A DNA stretch of 33,531 nucleotides from Mariniphaga sp. (GCA_010906965.1 JAAFHB010000028.1:1-33531), one strand, 5' to 3'; counted from the stretch's first letter, positions 8,483-17,245 are shown. Numbers and translations are program-made. The notes: a model not told the origin generated them from the letters alone.

Positions 8483-8565
8483 AAACAGTTGGTAACTGAT
8501 GGTTAAAATACACTTTTTGAAAAACCTGATCTATTTTAAGGAGGGAAATGGTGCCCCTTTTGCAA

Positions 8566-8601
8566 AAACAGGGACAGCCTTCATTAAAGATGTCCCTGTT
8601 T
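8566..8601 (-). terminator. intrinsic terminator after susD of PUL1
   Basis: AAACAGGGACA (8566-8576) and TGTCCCTGTTT (8591-8601) form an 11-bp perfect stem. Read on the minus strand the stem is followed by TTTTT then GC. It sits 23 bp after the susD stop and 84 bp before the GH78 start, so it probably attenuates transcription between the susCD pair and the enzyme genes. Confidence 0.8.
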
Positions 8602-8623
8602 AAAAGTCAAAAATAATATTTAT

Positions 8624-10408
8624 TTATCGTGTCCAACCTGGATTTTGTTCCAGCTTTTGATCCTTATTGGTATCAATCACCGTTTGCGGAATCGGCCACA
8701 AGTTGTAATTAAAAGTTAAGGTTGCAGCTGCCTCAGGCCAGTATGCATACTTTTTGATTCGGTCAACCGCAATTGTTCCGCCCATTCGCAACAAAGTGTT
8801 CCAGCGACACTCTTCGTAAACAAGCTCACGTGTACGTTCGTCAAGAATTGTGTTGAAGTTATCATCCATATCACCGGCAGTTACCAGATAAGTGCATTGA
8901 GCACGGGTGCGAAGCAGATTGATATCAGCTGCTGCACCAGCTTTGTCGCCGCTACGTTGTTTGGCTTCTGCACGAAGGAGGATTGTTTCAGGTAGCCGGA
9001 TAAAATAATCGTCGCGGAACAAATTACTCCGGTTTTCGCCATCGGCTAATCCAGTATAGCTATCAGTAGCAATCTTGCAGGAAATCGGAAAGCAAAGACT
9101 TTTGTTGTTAGCATTGGTTGTCGCATCCGTACTTCCATTGTACATTTCACTCCATGGAACATCCTTTTTGAAATAAGCTGATGTAGCAACATTACCTTTA
9201 AATCTTCTTCGGTATACAGCATCAGAGTTCCGCATATCAGCACCCCATTTATCAGCGTAGATTGCATCCCTTGTATAAACCGTTGGCATGATTTGTACAA
9301 TACCGCGCCCTCCAACATCTTCAAGAGTTCCTGTAAGATGGTTCTTTACGCCGTCTCTAAAATCAGCACCATAGGTTCTGGAATACGGCAATTTTGAACT
9401 TTTATCTTCCGCTTTATAGGCCGCATAATCAACCTGCATAGCCCAGATGCACTCTGTATTTCCATCCTGAAAGTTGACATTACCTTCCTGAAACATGTCC
9501 CAGTAATAATTGGTATTCTGTTTTAAGGTATCAACCGGGGTGGCTGTATTACCAGCCTGATATACAGGAAATGAAATTGTGGATAAACTCTTTCGGGTAC
9601 CAAACCTCGACTTGATTAATGAATAAGTTCCCCCATCAATAACCTTACTTGCAAAAGTGATTGATTTTGTGAATGCTGCAGTAGCCTCACCCGCTTTACC
9701 ATCAACTCCCAGTTGAGTTCCCATTGCAAGATAGAGTTCACTAAGGTTATGCTGACACGCACCCTTGACAAGACGGCCTCCGATCGTACTCTTTTCAGGA
9801 AGATCAGCTTCAATTGCTTCAAGTTCAGTAATTGCAAACTGATAGGTTTCAATCCTTGTTGCACGTTTATAATCATACTTTGGGGTTGTAGAGATATCGG
9901 TAACGATTGGCACACCTCCAAAGAGTTCAGCCAGACTACGATAAGCAAAAGCACGGAAAAATCTCGCCTGAGCAACAGCGTAAGCTTTCTCGGCTGGCGA
10001 CGACCATGCAATCTGAGGCAATTCAGCTGCATACAGTGCAAGGTTGGCGCGCGAAATCACATAATACCAGGTAGTATAATTTTCGTAGAAGTTCGAATGG
10101 TCAGGATTGATTAAACCATAGTTGTTAAAGGTACTTCCTTTACGGATACTGGCCACATCAAACATATCGGTTCCATTACCCCTGAACACAAAGATCCATC
10201 CGGCTTCATTCGGATTCGCCCATAAATCCCGTAAATGGGAGTAGATTGAAACCAGCACCTGATCAACCTGAGCTGAAGTCGAGAAAGCATTATCAACGGT
10301 GTAAAATGTAGACGGTTGTTCTTTTAGAAAAGCATCGTCTTTACAGCTAAATAAACTGACAGACAACAGCAGAATCCAAATTCCAGCTATATATTTTATC
10401 TTTTTCAT
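8624..10408 (-). CDS. SusD/RagB-family outer-membrane glycan-binding lipoprotein (PUL1)
   Basis: This 594-aa lipoprotein has a signal ending in the lipobox LFSC with C22 as the acylated residue, so it should sit on the outer membrane facing outward. The body is TPR-like: LREAKA-type helices (AEKAYAVAQARFFRAFAYRSLAELFGGVP, about 140-170), the segment FRDDYFIRLPETILLRAEAK, and the ILDERTRELVYEECRW box typical of the family. The C-terminus LWPIPQTVIDTNK ending QNPGWTR is the usual SusD tail. SusD proteins cap the SusC barrel and capture the glycan. The gene starts 23 bp after susC on the same strand, and a strong terminator follows it. Substrate is inferred from neighbouring rhamnosidases, not from this protein. 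Confidence 0.93.
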   Translation of the reverse strand: MKKIKYIAGIWILLLSVSLFSCKDDAFLKEQPSTFYTVDNAFSTSAQVDQVLVSIYSHLRDLWANPNEAGWIFVFRGNGTDMFDVASIRKGSTFNNYGLINPDHSNFYENYTTWYYVISRANLALYAAELPQIAWSSPAEKAYAVAQARFFRAFAYRSLAELFGGVPIVTDISTTPKYDYKRATRIETYQFAITELEAIEADLPEKSTIGGRLVKGACQHNLSELYLAMGTQLGVDGKAGEATAAFTKSITFASKVIDGGTYSLIKSRFGTRKSLSTISFPVYQAGNTATPVDTLKQNTNYYWDMFQEGNVNFQDGNTECIWAMQVDYAAYKAEDKSSKLPYSRTYGADFRDGVKNHLTGTLEDVGGRGIVQIMPTVYTRDAIYADKWGADMRNSDAVYRRRFKGNVATSAYFKKDVPWSEMYNGSTDATTNANNKSLCFPISCKIATDSYTGLADGENRSNLFRDDYFIRLPETILLRAEAKQRSGDKAGAAADINLLRTRAQCTYLVTAGDMDDNFNTILDERTRELVYEECRWNTLLRMGGTIAVDRIKKYAYWPEAAATLTFNYNLWPIPQTVIDTNKDQKLEQNPGWTR

Positions 10409-10431
10409 ATCTATGTCGTTTTAAATATTGA

Positions 10432-13400
10432 TTAGAAACTAATATTGGCACCAATCGAATAAGTTGAAGGGACCGGGAAGGTATTTGCACGAACCGGAGT
10501 TCCCATTTCAGGATCTCCGCCAAACCAGTTTGTCTTAGTTGCAAGGTTCTTGGCGCTTATAAAGACTTTCAATGAATTAATGTTTGCTGCTTTAATCCAA
10601 GGCTGACGAAATGTATATGCCAATGATACGTCCTGCACCCTCACAAATCCGCGTGACTGAAGTGCCTGATAGCGTCCATCACCCGTAAAATACGCTGAAG
10701 GATAAACATTGCTGTTGTTTTCAGGTGTCCAGTAAGGTTTCGAGGTCATATTGTCATTGAAACGCCCTGTTCCTGAAGTCATATAGGCAGCTGTGTTACT
10801 CTTCAGAAAGTAATTATTTCCTCCAAATGTTCCGGTAACCATCGCATAGAATTCGAAATTTTTGTAGCTGACAGTGTTACTCATATTTAATTTGAAGTTT
10901 TCCATGGTATAACCCAGGATCTTTCTGTCAGCAGAAGTTATTCCGGCAACTCCGTCAAGGTCTTTGTATTTTGGAGCACCTGGAGCAGCACCGGTCAATG
11001 CGATGTAATCGACATCTGTTGCCTGAACAATACCATCCTGTTCGAAACCATAAATAGCGCCAAGCGATTTCCCTATAAATAAAGAGTTGGAAATATCGTC
11101 ATCTTCCTTCCCGTCACCGTTCTTATCTTCACCATAAAGATGTACCAGCTTATTGCTGTTCTTCCAGTATGTAACCGAAGTATTCCATGTCAAATCCTTA
11201 GTTTTTACGTTGACCGATCGTATTGTCAATTCAATACCTGAATTATTAACCTGACCCATTGAAGCAAGGATTGTTTTAAATCCTGTCATTACAGGAATAT
11301 TCCGTGTGAAAATCTGATTCGTAGTTTGCGAACCATAAAGATCAAAATCGACGAAAAGCCGGTTGTTTAACCAGGCTGATTCAAAGCCGGTGTTCCAGGT
11401 TTCGGTTGTCTCCCATCCAAGATCTGAGTTTCCCAATGTATTCTGGAACAAGCCATAGTTGATTTTACCCTGTGCATCTGAATATTCATACCGGATACCT
11501 CCTGAAGTCCCGTTGGCAATCTTTGACAAAGTTTCATAAGGCCCAATACCCTGGTTACCATTCTGACCCCAAGAAAGTTTTAATTTCAAGCTGTTCAGCG
11601 GCTTAAAACTTTTCAGGAACGATTCGTTCGAAATTTTCCATGCTCCGCCAAATGCAGCAAAGTCGGCCCATTTGTTATTAGCGCCAAAAACTGATGCACC
11701 ATCACGACGATAGGAAGTAGTGAAAAAGTATTTGTCATTAAATGAATAACTTAAACGACCCAAATACCCAATATTGGCACGTTCGTCTATGTTTACATTC
11801 ACTTTTTGAACGGTTGCCTTCGCAAGACCCCAAATTCCAAGTGTTGTATTTCCGTTGGCAGCAAAATCCGATCCGGTTGAATTAACCTGCTCGTAGCGTC
11901 GGTAATCCCTGGTAGCCACCAATGTTGCTTCAATACTTTGTTTTTTGAACGTATTTTTATAATTAAGGATGTTATCAAAGACATAACTAAAAGTCTTATT
12001 ATTGTCAATATTCCCATTGGCACCCGCCAATAAGCCCACAACAACGGCAGGTGTATATCTAGCCAAACCTTCACCCTCCTTAATAAAGTAGTTTTCGTTT
12101 GTAAAGTTTCCGGATTGATTCTGATCGAGGTTCGTCAGCACATTCAACCGGTAATTCAGTCCTTTAACCCATGGACAATCGATTACAGCATAGGCATTCA
12201 ATCGGAAATTGTTACGCACATCCTTGTTGTCGCGTGTTCCATCCTGAACACCCCACATCGGATTTAGGGAAGATTGCGTATATGGATATTTTTCAAGATT
12301 CCCAAGTTCGTCGCGATAATTCACTCCATAAGGAGACATGGTTTGGGCTTCGCCGACATTGGCCGCGAAACCTGAATAATCTCTTCTCGAATAGCTGCCA
12401 TCTATTCCGATTTTCAGCCAATTGGTAATTGTCGTATTTACTTTACCTAACAAAGAAATCCGGTTGAAATCGTCACCGTTCACAATTCCTTTATTGTTGT
12501 TGTAAGATGTAGAAAGGTAGTAATTTACGTTTGTGGTGGCTCCCGATACCGCTATTTGATAGTCCTGAATCACCCCGGTACGCGTAACCTGATCAAGCCA
12601 ATTGGTTTCAGTTCCTGCAGCCAGATTGGCCAATTCTCCGGTTTTCATCCAGTTGGTCGAACCCTCTGCGTATTTATTACGTGCATTGACGACACTAATC
12701 CATTCTGTGCCTTTCATCATCTGAGGCTGACTTTGCCAGGTTTGAACGCCGGCAGAAGTATTAAATGTGATAATAGGTTTACCAATTGCACCTTTCTTAG
12801 TAGTGATTGCAATTACGCCATTGGCCGAACGTGAACCATAAGCAGCAGCAGAAACGGCATCTTTCAGAATATCAAAAGTGGCAATATCATTGGGGTTAAT
12901 ATCACCCAAACTTCCAAGATAAATAACACCGTCGAGCACAACCAAAGGGTCGTTAGAACCACTTATTGAATTCTGCCCCCGGATATCCATTGAAGGCTGA
13001 CCTCCCGCACTATTTGTAGCACCGATACTCAAACCGGCCACATTTCCTTTCAATGACTCGAGTGCATTGAGATTCGGAGCCAATGACACCATTGAATTTT
13101 CCATTTTTAACGAACTAACCGAACCAGTATAATCCTGACGTTTAGCGGTTCCATAACCAATGACAATTACCTCATCAATGGCCAGCTTATCTTCTTCCAA
13201 TAGAACATCAATGGTTTGTTTGCCCTGAACTGCAATTGTCTGGGCCTTCATACCCACGAACGAAAACTGCAATGTTGCATTTTCAGGGATGTTGGTTATT
13301 GAATAATTTCCGTCAGTATCTGTGATTGTTCCGTTAGTGGTTCCTGTTACAACAACGGAAACACCGGGAAGTGATGCACCAGTCTGATCAGTTACTTTAC

Positions 13401-13809
13401 CCTTGATTTTACGTTGGGCATCCTGAGGAAGCTTCATATCAATAGGTGAGATCACAATCTGCCTGTCGTAAACTGCATATTTGGCTTCCTTATTTGCGAA
13501 TAAACGGTCAAGGACAGAATTAATCTGTTCGTTGTTGGCCAGAATATCAACTTTTCGCTCAACATCAATCAGATCGTTGTTGTACAAAAAATAAAATTCA
13601 CTCGAGCGCTCAATTTCCTTGAGTACTTGTTTTACTGACGTTTGGTTTAATTTTAGTGATACCCGTGCAGTTTGGGAATAGGTACCGGTTGCCAAAAGGT
13701 TGAAAGTTGAAAACAGGATCAGTATCAGTGTAATTTTCATAGCAATTAATCCTTTCTTTAATACGGCACATCTGTTGCCGTCCGGAGAATATAATCCGAA
13801 TTTTTTCAT
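10432..13809 (-). CDS. SusC/RagA-family TonB-dependent transporter with STN signalling domain (PUL1)
   Basis: This 1125-aa outer-membrane transporter starts with the positively charged extension and hydrophobic signal (MKITLILILFSTFNLLA, from residue 24) common in long SusC proteins. Residues about 50-115 are an STN domain (QTSVKQVLKEIERSSEFYFL...ERKVDI...ILANN), which contacts a FecR anti-sigma factor. Then come a carboxypeptidase-D-like beta domain (KIKGKVTDQTGASLPGVSVVV), a TonB-box region DEVIVIGYGTAKRQD, the plug (LVVLDGVIYLG, DILKDAVSAAAYGSRSANG) and the 22-strand barrel ending in YSIGANISF. It imports oligosaccharide by TonB energy and reports substrate to the adjacent FecR/sigma pair. 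I kept the first ATG (13809) because the extension before the signal is normal in this subfamily. Confidence 0.94.
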   Translation of the reverse strand: MKKFGLYSPDGNRCAVLKKGLIAMKITLILILFSTFNLLATGTYSQTARVSLKLNQTSVKQVLKEIERSSEFYFLYNNDLIDVERKVDILANNEQINSVLDRLFANKEAKYAVYDRQIVISPIDMKLPQDAQRKIKGKVTDQTGASLPGVSVVVTGTTNGTITDTDGNYSITNIPENATLQFSFVGMKAQTIAVQGKQTIDVLLEEDKLAIDEVIVIGYGTAKRQDYTGSVSSLKMENSMVSLAPNLNALESLKGNVAGLSIGATNSAGGQPSMDIRGQNSISGSNDPLVVLDGVIYLGSLGDINPNDIATFDILKDAVSAAAYGSRSANGVIAITTKKGAIGKPIITFNTSAGVQTWQSQPQMMKGTEWISVVNARNKYAEGSTNWMKTGELANLAAGTETNWLDQVTRTGVIQDYQIAVSGATTNVNYYLSTSYNNNKGIVNGDDFNRISLLGKVNTTITNWLKIGIDGSYSRRDYSGFAANVGEAQTMSPYGVNYRDELGNLEKYPYTQSSLNPMWGVQDGTRDNKDVRNNFRLNAYAVIDCPWVKGLNYRLNVLTNLDQNQSGNFTNENYFIKEGEGLARYTPAVVVGLLAGANGNIDNNKTFSYVFDNILNYKNTFKKQSIEATLVATRDYRRYEQVNSTGSDFAANGNTTLGIWGLAKATVQKVNVNIDERANIGYLGRLSYSFNDKYFFTTSYRRDGASVFGANNKWADFAAFGGAWKISNESFLKSFKPLNSLKLKLSWGQNGNQGIGPYETLSKIANGTSGGIRYEYSDAQGKINYGLFQNTLGNSDLGWETTETWNTGFESAWLNNRLFVDFDLYGSQTTNQIFTRNIPVMTGFKTILASMGQVNNSGIELTIRSVNVKTKDLTWNTSVTYWKNSNKLVHLYGEDKNGDGKEDDDISNSLFIGKSLGAIYGFEQDGIVQATDVDYIALTGAAPGAPKYKDLDGVAGITSADRKILGYTMENFKLNMSNTVSYKNFEFYAMVTGTFGGNNYFLKSNTAAYMTSGTGRFNDNMTSKPYWTPENNSNVYPSAYFTGDGRYQALQSRGFVRVQDVSLAYTFRQPWIKAANINSLKVFISAKNLATKTNWFGGDPEMGTPVRANTFPVPSTYSIGANISF

Positions 13810-13822
13810 ATTTTTGCTTTGT

Positions 13823-13911
13823 TAAATGTTCGTTAATTATTTTTTTGTGTTGAATAGAAGACATTTAATCTTAACGGGGAGTGCGCCAACACTTTCCCGT
13901 TATTTTTTTTT
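13823..13911 (+). ncRNA. candidate cis-antisense sRNA opposite the susC leader (DonS-like)
   Basis: A strong + strand terminator (13873-13911) stands in the FecR-susC gap, where all annotated genes run on the minus strand. A TATTTTTG element at 13809-13816, overlapping the susC start codon, could be its -7 box (no clear TTTG 20 bp upstream), which would give an RNA of about 90 nt complementary to the susC 5' leader. In Bacteroides, sigma/anti-sigma-controlled PULs carry such antisense RNAs (DonS being the studied case) at precisely this position, and they repress the PUL. The transcript itself is inferred. Confidence 0.42.
13873..13911 (+). terminator. intrinsic terminator on the strand opposite to susC
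   Basis: AACGGG plus AGTG pairs with CACT plus CCCGTT (13873-13901, one small bulge), followed on the + strand by A and nine T (13903-13911). Read on the minus strand the hairpin is preceded by the A-run and followed by AAGATTAAATG, which is no terminator. The polarity is therefore antisense to susC. Confidence 0.7.
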
Positions 13912-13956
13912 ATTTCATTTATACCATAGGCTACGTGTTTAAATTTTATCTTTTTG

Positions 13957-14988
13957 TTAGTTAAAAATAATCTCCCGTTTCGAATACGAATTATCTGAAA
14001 GCCGTTTAGCTTGCTTAATCTGATATCGAATCGGAGATGATTTACTTAGTAGATCAAGCACTTGCTCGATTGGTTCATCCGTAAAGGTAGCCGTAAACCG
14101 ATACTCATTTAGTTCAGTATTGTTGATTTTAACAGTCACATTGTACCAATTTCCCAACTTATCGGCCACATTTTCAATCGGATCGTCGAAGAAAACCAAT
14201 TTACCGTCTTTCCAGCCAATAAATTTATCGAGGTCTTCTTCTGTAGATATATTGATTGCTTTATCTTTTGCATTAAACACGGCATGATCCGATGGCTTTA
14301 GTTCTGCCAATTGTTTTAAAATCCCTGCAGATTCCGTTTCCAGAATGACTTTTCCATGAACAAGGGTGGTGCTGATCTCTTCTGATTCGGGATAAGCCTG
14401 AAGATTGAATGAAGTTCCCAAAACCTTAATATTAAGATCGTTCGTCTTGACAATAAATGGTTTGGAAGGATTTGGTGTAACCTCAAAAAAGGCCTCCCCC
14501 ACCAGTTCCACTTTTCGGATTTCGCCTGTAAATTGAACAGGAAAAATCAGTTTACTACCCGAATTAAGGTAAACCGTCGTACCGTCGGGAAGTTGAAACT
14601 TCGACCGGGTGCCGAATATGGCAGAAACTTCCTGCATCATCGAAGGCTGTTCACTATTGACAAACTTTGGCACAGAGGTGTAGTAATAGATATACGTTGC
14701 CGAAAATAATCCTGCCAATATAAATACTGCTGCAACCCTTTGTAAGATGTTGAATATATTCGATTTTCGGGTGAACAACCGATACTTGGTTTTTTTCAGC
14801 GCGCTTTCAATATCAATTGGTACTGAATCAGTTTTTTGTTCCGATTCCTTCCAAAGCAGCTGGTAATCTTCAAATATTTTACGGTCAATATGATTCAATT
14901 CCAGGTGGCTTTTCAACTCCAGGCGTTCAGATTCTGTAAGTGTGCCACTAAGATATCCAGTCATCAATAAGTGAATGTTCTCCTGCAT
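13957..14988 (-). CDS. FecR-family anti-sigma factor (PUL1)
   Basis: This 343-aa inner-membrane protein regulates the ECF sigma factor encoded divergently. The N-terminal about 80 residues are cytoplasmic (MTGYLSGTLTESERLEL, a DUF4880-like sigma-binding helix region). A single transmembrane helix spans about 84-103 (RVAAVFILAGLFSATYIYYY). The periplasmic FecR domain follows (FGTRSKFQLPDGTTVYLNSGS, about 128-150; VELVGEAFFEVTPNPSKPF). The C-terminal about 75 residues are the DUF4974/STN-like domain (LVFFDDPIENVADKLGNWYNV) that interacts with the SusC STN domain. It precedes susC by 147 bp on the same strand. In known systems glycan binding by SusC/SusD relieves FecR restraint of the sigma factor. 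Length and domain order are typical. Confidence 0.93.
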   Translation of the reverse strand: MQENIHLLMTGYLSGTLTESERLELKSHLELNHIDRKIFEDYQLLWKESEQKTDSVPIDIESALKKTKYRLFTRKSNIFNILQRVAAVFILAGLFSATYIYYYTSVPKFVNSEQPSMMQEVSAIFGTRSKFQLPDGTTVYLNSGSKLIFPVQFTGEIRKVELVGEAFFEVTPNPSKPFIVKTNDLNIKVLGTSFNLQAYPESEEISTTLVHGKVILETESAGILKQLAELKPSDHAVFNAKDKAINISTEEDLDKFIGWKDGKLVFFDDPIENVADKLGNWYNVTVKINNTELNEYRFTATFTDEPIEQVLDLLSKSSPIRYQIKQAKRLSDNSYSKREIIFN

Positions 14989-15175
14989 ATTTATTGCCTA
15001 AATAATTTGTTTCTTGTAAGGTTTTCACAAACACGGGTAAACTTCCCCGAATTTGCAGACACATTTAATTCATTTTTTATTAAGACGTATTTTCTCTCCT
15101 GATACCCTATATCATTTAAGAATCTTTTTCAGAATTTTAATTAAACCGGAATATGTTGTTTACATTGCCTATTAA

Positions 15176-15206
15176 ATTGTAACCTCAAAAAAACGTTCTA
15201 TTTTTG
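15176..15206 (+). promoter_or_regulatory. promoter of the ECF sigma gene
   Basis: ATTG at 15176-15179 (one base off TTTG) and TATTTTTG at 15199-15206 are separated by 19 bp. Transcription would start at about 15212, 20-odd bases before the TTG start codon at 15235. No equivalent housekeeping element was found for the divergent FecR gene in the 246-bp gap 14989-15234, which otherwise is AT-rich and featureless to me. Confidence 0.55.
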
Positions 15207-15234
15207 CAACGATTAAAACTAACACACCGGAAAC

Positions 15235-15813
15235 TTGAAAATAAAGTATGAAAATGAGGGAAATGACCAATTCTTATTTACTCAGATGCAACTGGGGAAA
15301 GAGGAATCTTTCGATTTCATTTTCAGAAAGTATTACAAAGTTTTAGTGGTTCAGGCAATACGGTTTGTACACGATCAGGATTCTGCACAAAGCCTTGTGC
15401 AGGATTGTTTTATAAGATTTTGGGAAAAAAGGTTTGAGTTATCCGATTTTGGGAATATTTATTCCTATTTGTTTTTTATGGTACGCAACCGGTGTATTGA
15501 CCATTTGAGGGAGCAGCATCGGAATAATCATTTTCTGATTACCAGTCAGACAGATATTCCGGAGTACATTGCTGAGGAAAAGATTGATGCCAACGATCTC
15601 AGTTCCCATTTATGGCAGGAAATTGCCAAACTCCCCGATCGCTGTCGTAAAGCATTCGAATACAGCAGAATCGACGGATTGACTTATCAACAGATTGCCA
15701 AAAAAATGGGGATTTCCAACAAGGCAGTTGAAGCACTTGTAAGCAGGGCTTTGAAATCATTACGCGCTAATCTTATTGACTTCCTTGCTATTGTGATACT
15801 GTTTTTTAGATAA
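15235..15813 (+). CDS. ECF sigma-70 factor of the Bacteroidota SusC-linked type
   Basis: This 192-aa extracytoplasmic-function sigma factor shows region 2 (EESFDFIFRKYYKVLVVQAIRFVHDQDSAQSLVQDCFIRFWEK in sequence, about 22-66; core DSAQSLVQDCFIRFW) and region 4 (LPDRCRKAFEYSRIDGLTYQ then IAKKMGISNKAVEALVSRA, about 128-175). Start choice: an in-frame TAA at 15220-15222 limits the frame, and the only in-frame ATG (15286) would remove the residues NDQFLFTQMQLGKEE that align with the conserved N-terminus of the family, so the TTG at 15235 is the more likely start. It is transcribed away from fecR rather than ahead of it, a less common arrangement. Its job is probably to activate the PUL1 susC promoter once FecR releases it. 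Confidence 0.9.
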   Translation: MKIKYENEGNDQFLFTQMQLGKEESFDFIFRKYYKVLVVQAIRFVHDQDSAQSLVQDCFIRFWEKRFELSDFGNIYSYLFFMVRNRCIDHLREQHRNNHFLITSQTDIPEYIAEEKIDANDLSSHLWQEIAKLPDRCRKAFEYSRIDGLTYQQIAKKMGISNKAVEALVSRALKSLRANLIDFLAIVILFFR

Positions 15814-15905
15814 AAGTCGGAAGGTAGGAGACGGAATTCCGGAGAAGCCGCAAGTCGCCAGATACCAATAACATACCGTTTCCCACGATGATATAGCGTT
15901 CATAA

Positions 15906-15936
15906 TTTGTATTCCCTTGCAAAAAAGCTACTTTTG
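15906..15936 (+). promoter_or_regulatory. promoter of the threonine/cysteate synthase-like gene
   Basis: TTTG at 15906-15909 and TACTTTTG at 15929-15936 are separated by 19 bp and both match the phylum consensus exactly. The start point would be at about 15942, only about 14 nt before the ATG at 15956. This makes the gene a separate unit from the sigma gene 142 bp upstream. Confidence 0.75.
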
Positions 15937-15955
15937 AAGAATCAAAATTATAGTC

Positions 15956-17245
15956 ATGACAAGTTTTACAAAAACGAAATACCATCTTCAATCTCTCTGC
16001 TGCGGAGAACGTTTCGAGGACAAAAACTGGGAATTGAATTGCCCAAACAACGACGAACCCAGCCTCATCCGTGCGATCTACGACAACAAACAATTGAAAG
16101 TCGATGAATCATTGTCTGGATTGTACAAATTTGCCTCATGGCTTCCAATTTCGAAAACACTGACAGGCTCTGGTGCTCCTGTAACATACAAGAGTACAGG
16201 TCTGGCGAATCAATTAGGCTTGACCAACCTTTACGTCACTTTTAACGGTTACTGGCCCGAAAAGGGGGCACTGATGGAAACCGGCACTTTTAAAGAGTGT
16301 GAAGCTTATTCTGTTTGTGCCCGTCACAATGCGAATACCAAAGGGGTGATGGTTGTGGCATCGGCAGGAAACACGGCTCGCGCTTTTGCAAAAGTCTGCT
16401 CAGACAATAAAATACCCGTATTAATCTGTGTTCCAAAGGATAATTTAAATGCCTTGTGGTTCTCGAAGAAAATCGATCCTTGCGTGAAACTGATTGCTGC
16501 AGAATCGGGAGGTGACTATTTTGATGCGATACACTTGTCAAATCTGGCCTGTCATATCGAAGGATTTTATCCCGAAGGGGGCGCTAAAAATGTAGCCCGT
16601 CGCGATGGAATGGGAACCACTGTATTATCAGCGGTTACATTTATAGGAAAGATTCCTGATCTCTATTTCCAGGCTATTGGAAGTGGAACAGGAGCCATTG
16701 CTGCCTGGGAAGCGAATCTGCGGTTTCTCGAAGACGGACGTTATGGAACAACGAAAATGAAACTCATGTTATCGCAGAATGCCCCGTTCCTTCCGATCAA
16801 AGAGGCCTGGGATGCCGATTCGCGGCAGATGCTCCCTATGAATGACGAAGAGGCACGGAAACAGGTAGAAGAGATCGATGCCAAAGTTTTATCGAACAGA
16901 AAACCACCATACAGCATCATTGGAGGATTGTTTGACGCGATGAAAGATGCCGGAGGAGAAGTTTTTGCTGTAACGAATCAGGAAGCAGCAGATGCGGCGA
17001 TAATATTCCTGGAAACAGAAGGGAATGACATAGAACCAGCTGCAGCAGTTGCCGTTGCATCACTCGTTCAGGCAGTAAAAGAGGGTAATATCGATAAAAA
17101 TGCCACAATCATGCTGAATATCACAGGTGGTGGAATAGAAAAATTCAAACTTGAGAACAAAATAACCTATTTAGAGCCACTATTGGTTTTTCCGCTTAAT
17201 CCCGAACCGCATTCGGTATTCGAAAAAATTAAACAGCTATTTTGA
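15956..17245 (+). CDS. PLP-dependent threonine synthase-fold enzyme, probable cysteate synthase
   Basis: This 429-aa cytoplasmic enzyme is a fold-type II PLP protein. The N-terminus carries a degenerate zinc-ribbon (C15, C16, C29). The PLP Lys is probably K113 in METGTFKECEA; ASAGNTARAF (135-144) supplies the Asn that contacts the cofactor, and GSGTGA (242-247) holds its phosphate. Several segments (APVTYKSTGLANQLGL, NLYVTFNGYWPEKGA) resemble, as I recall them, cysteate synthases, which make L-cysteate from O-phosphoserine and sulfite, more than housekeeping threonine synthases with a SFKDR lysine motif. In Bacteroidota cysteate is the precursor of sulfonolipids (capnines). The alternative is a divergent threonine synthase. 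It has its own consensus promoter; neighbours give no pathway support. Confidence 0.72.
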   Translation: MTSFTKTKYHLQSLCCGERFEDKNWELNCPNNDEPSLIRAIYDNKQLKVDESLSGLYKFASWLPISKTLTGSGAPVTYKSTGLANQLGLTNLYVTFNGYWPEKGALMETGTFKECEAYSVCARHNANTKGVMVVASAGNTARAFAKVCSDNKIPVLICVPKDNLNALWFSKKIDPCVKLIAAESGGDYFDAIHLSNLACHIEGFYPEGGAKNVARRDGMGTTVLSAVTFIGKIPDLYFQAIGSGTGAIAAWEANLRFLEDGRYGTTKMKLMLSQNAPFLPIKEAWDADSRQMLPMNDEEARKQVEEIDAKVLSNRKPPYSIIGGLFDAMKDAGGEVFAVTNQEAADAAIIFLETEGNDIEPAAAVAVASLVQAVKEGNIDKNATIMLNITGGGIEKFKLENKITYLEPLLVFPLNPEPHSVFEKIKQLF

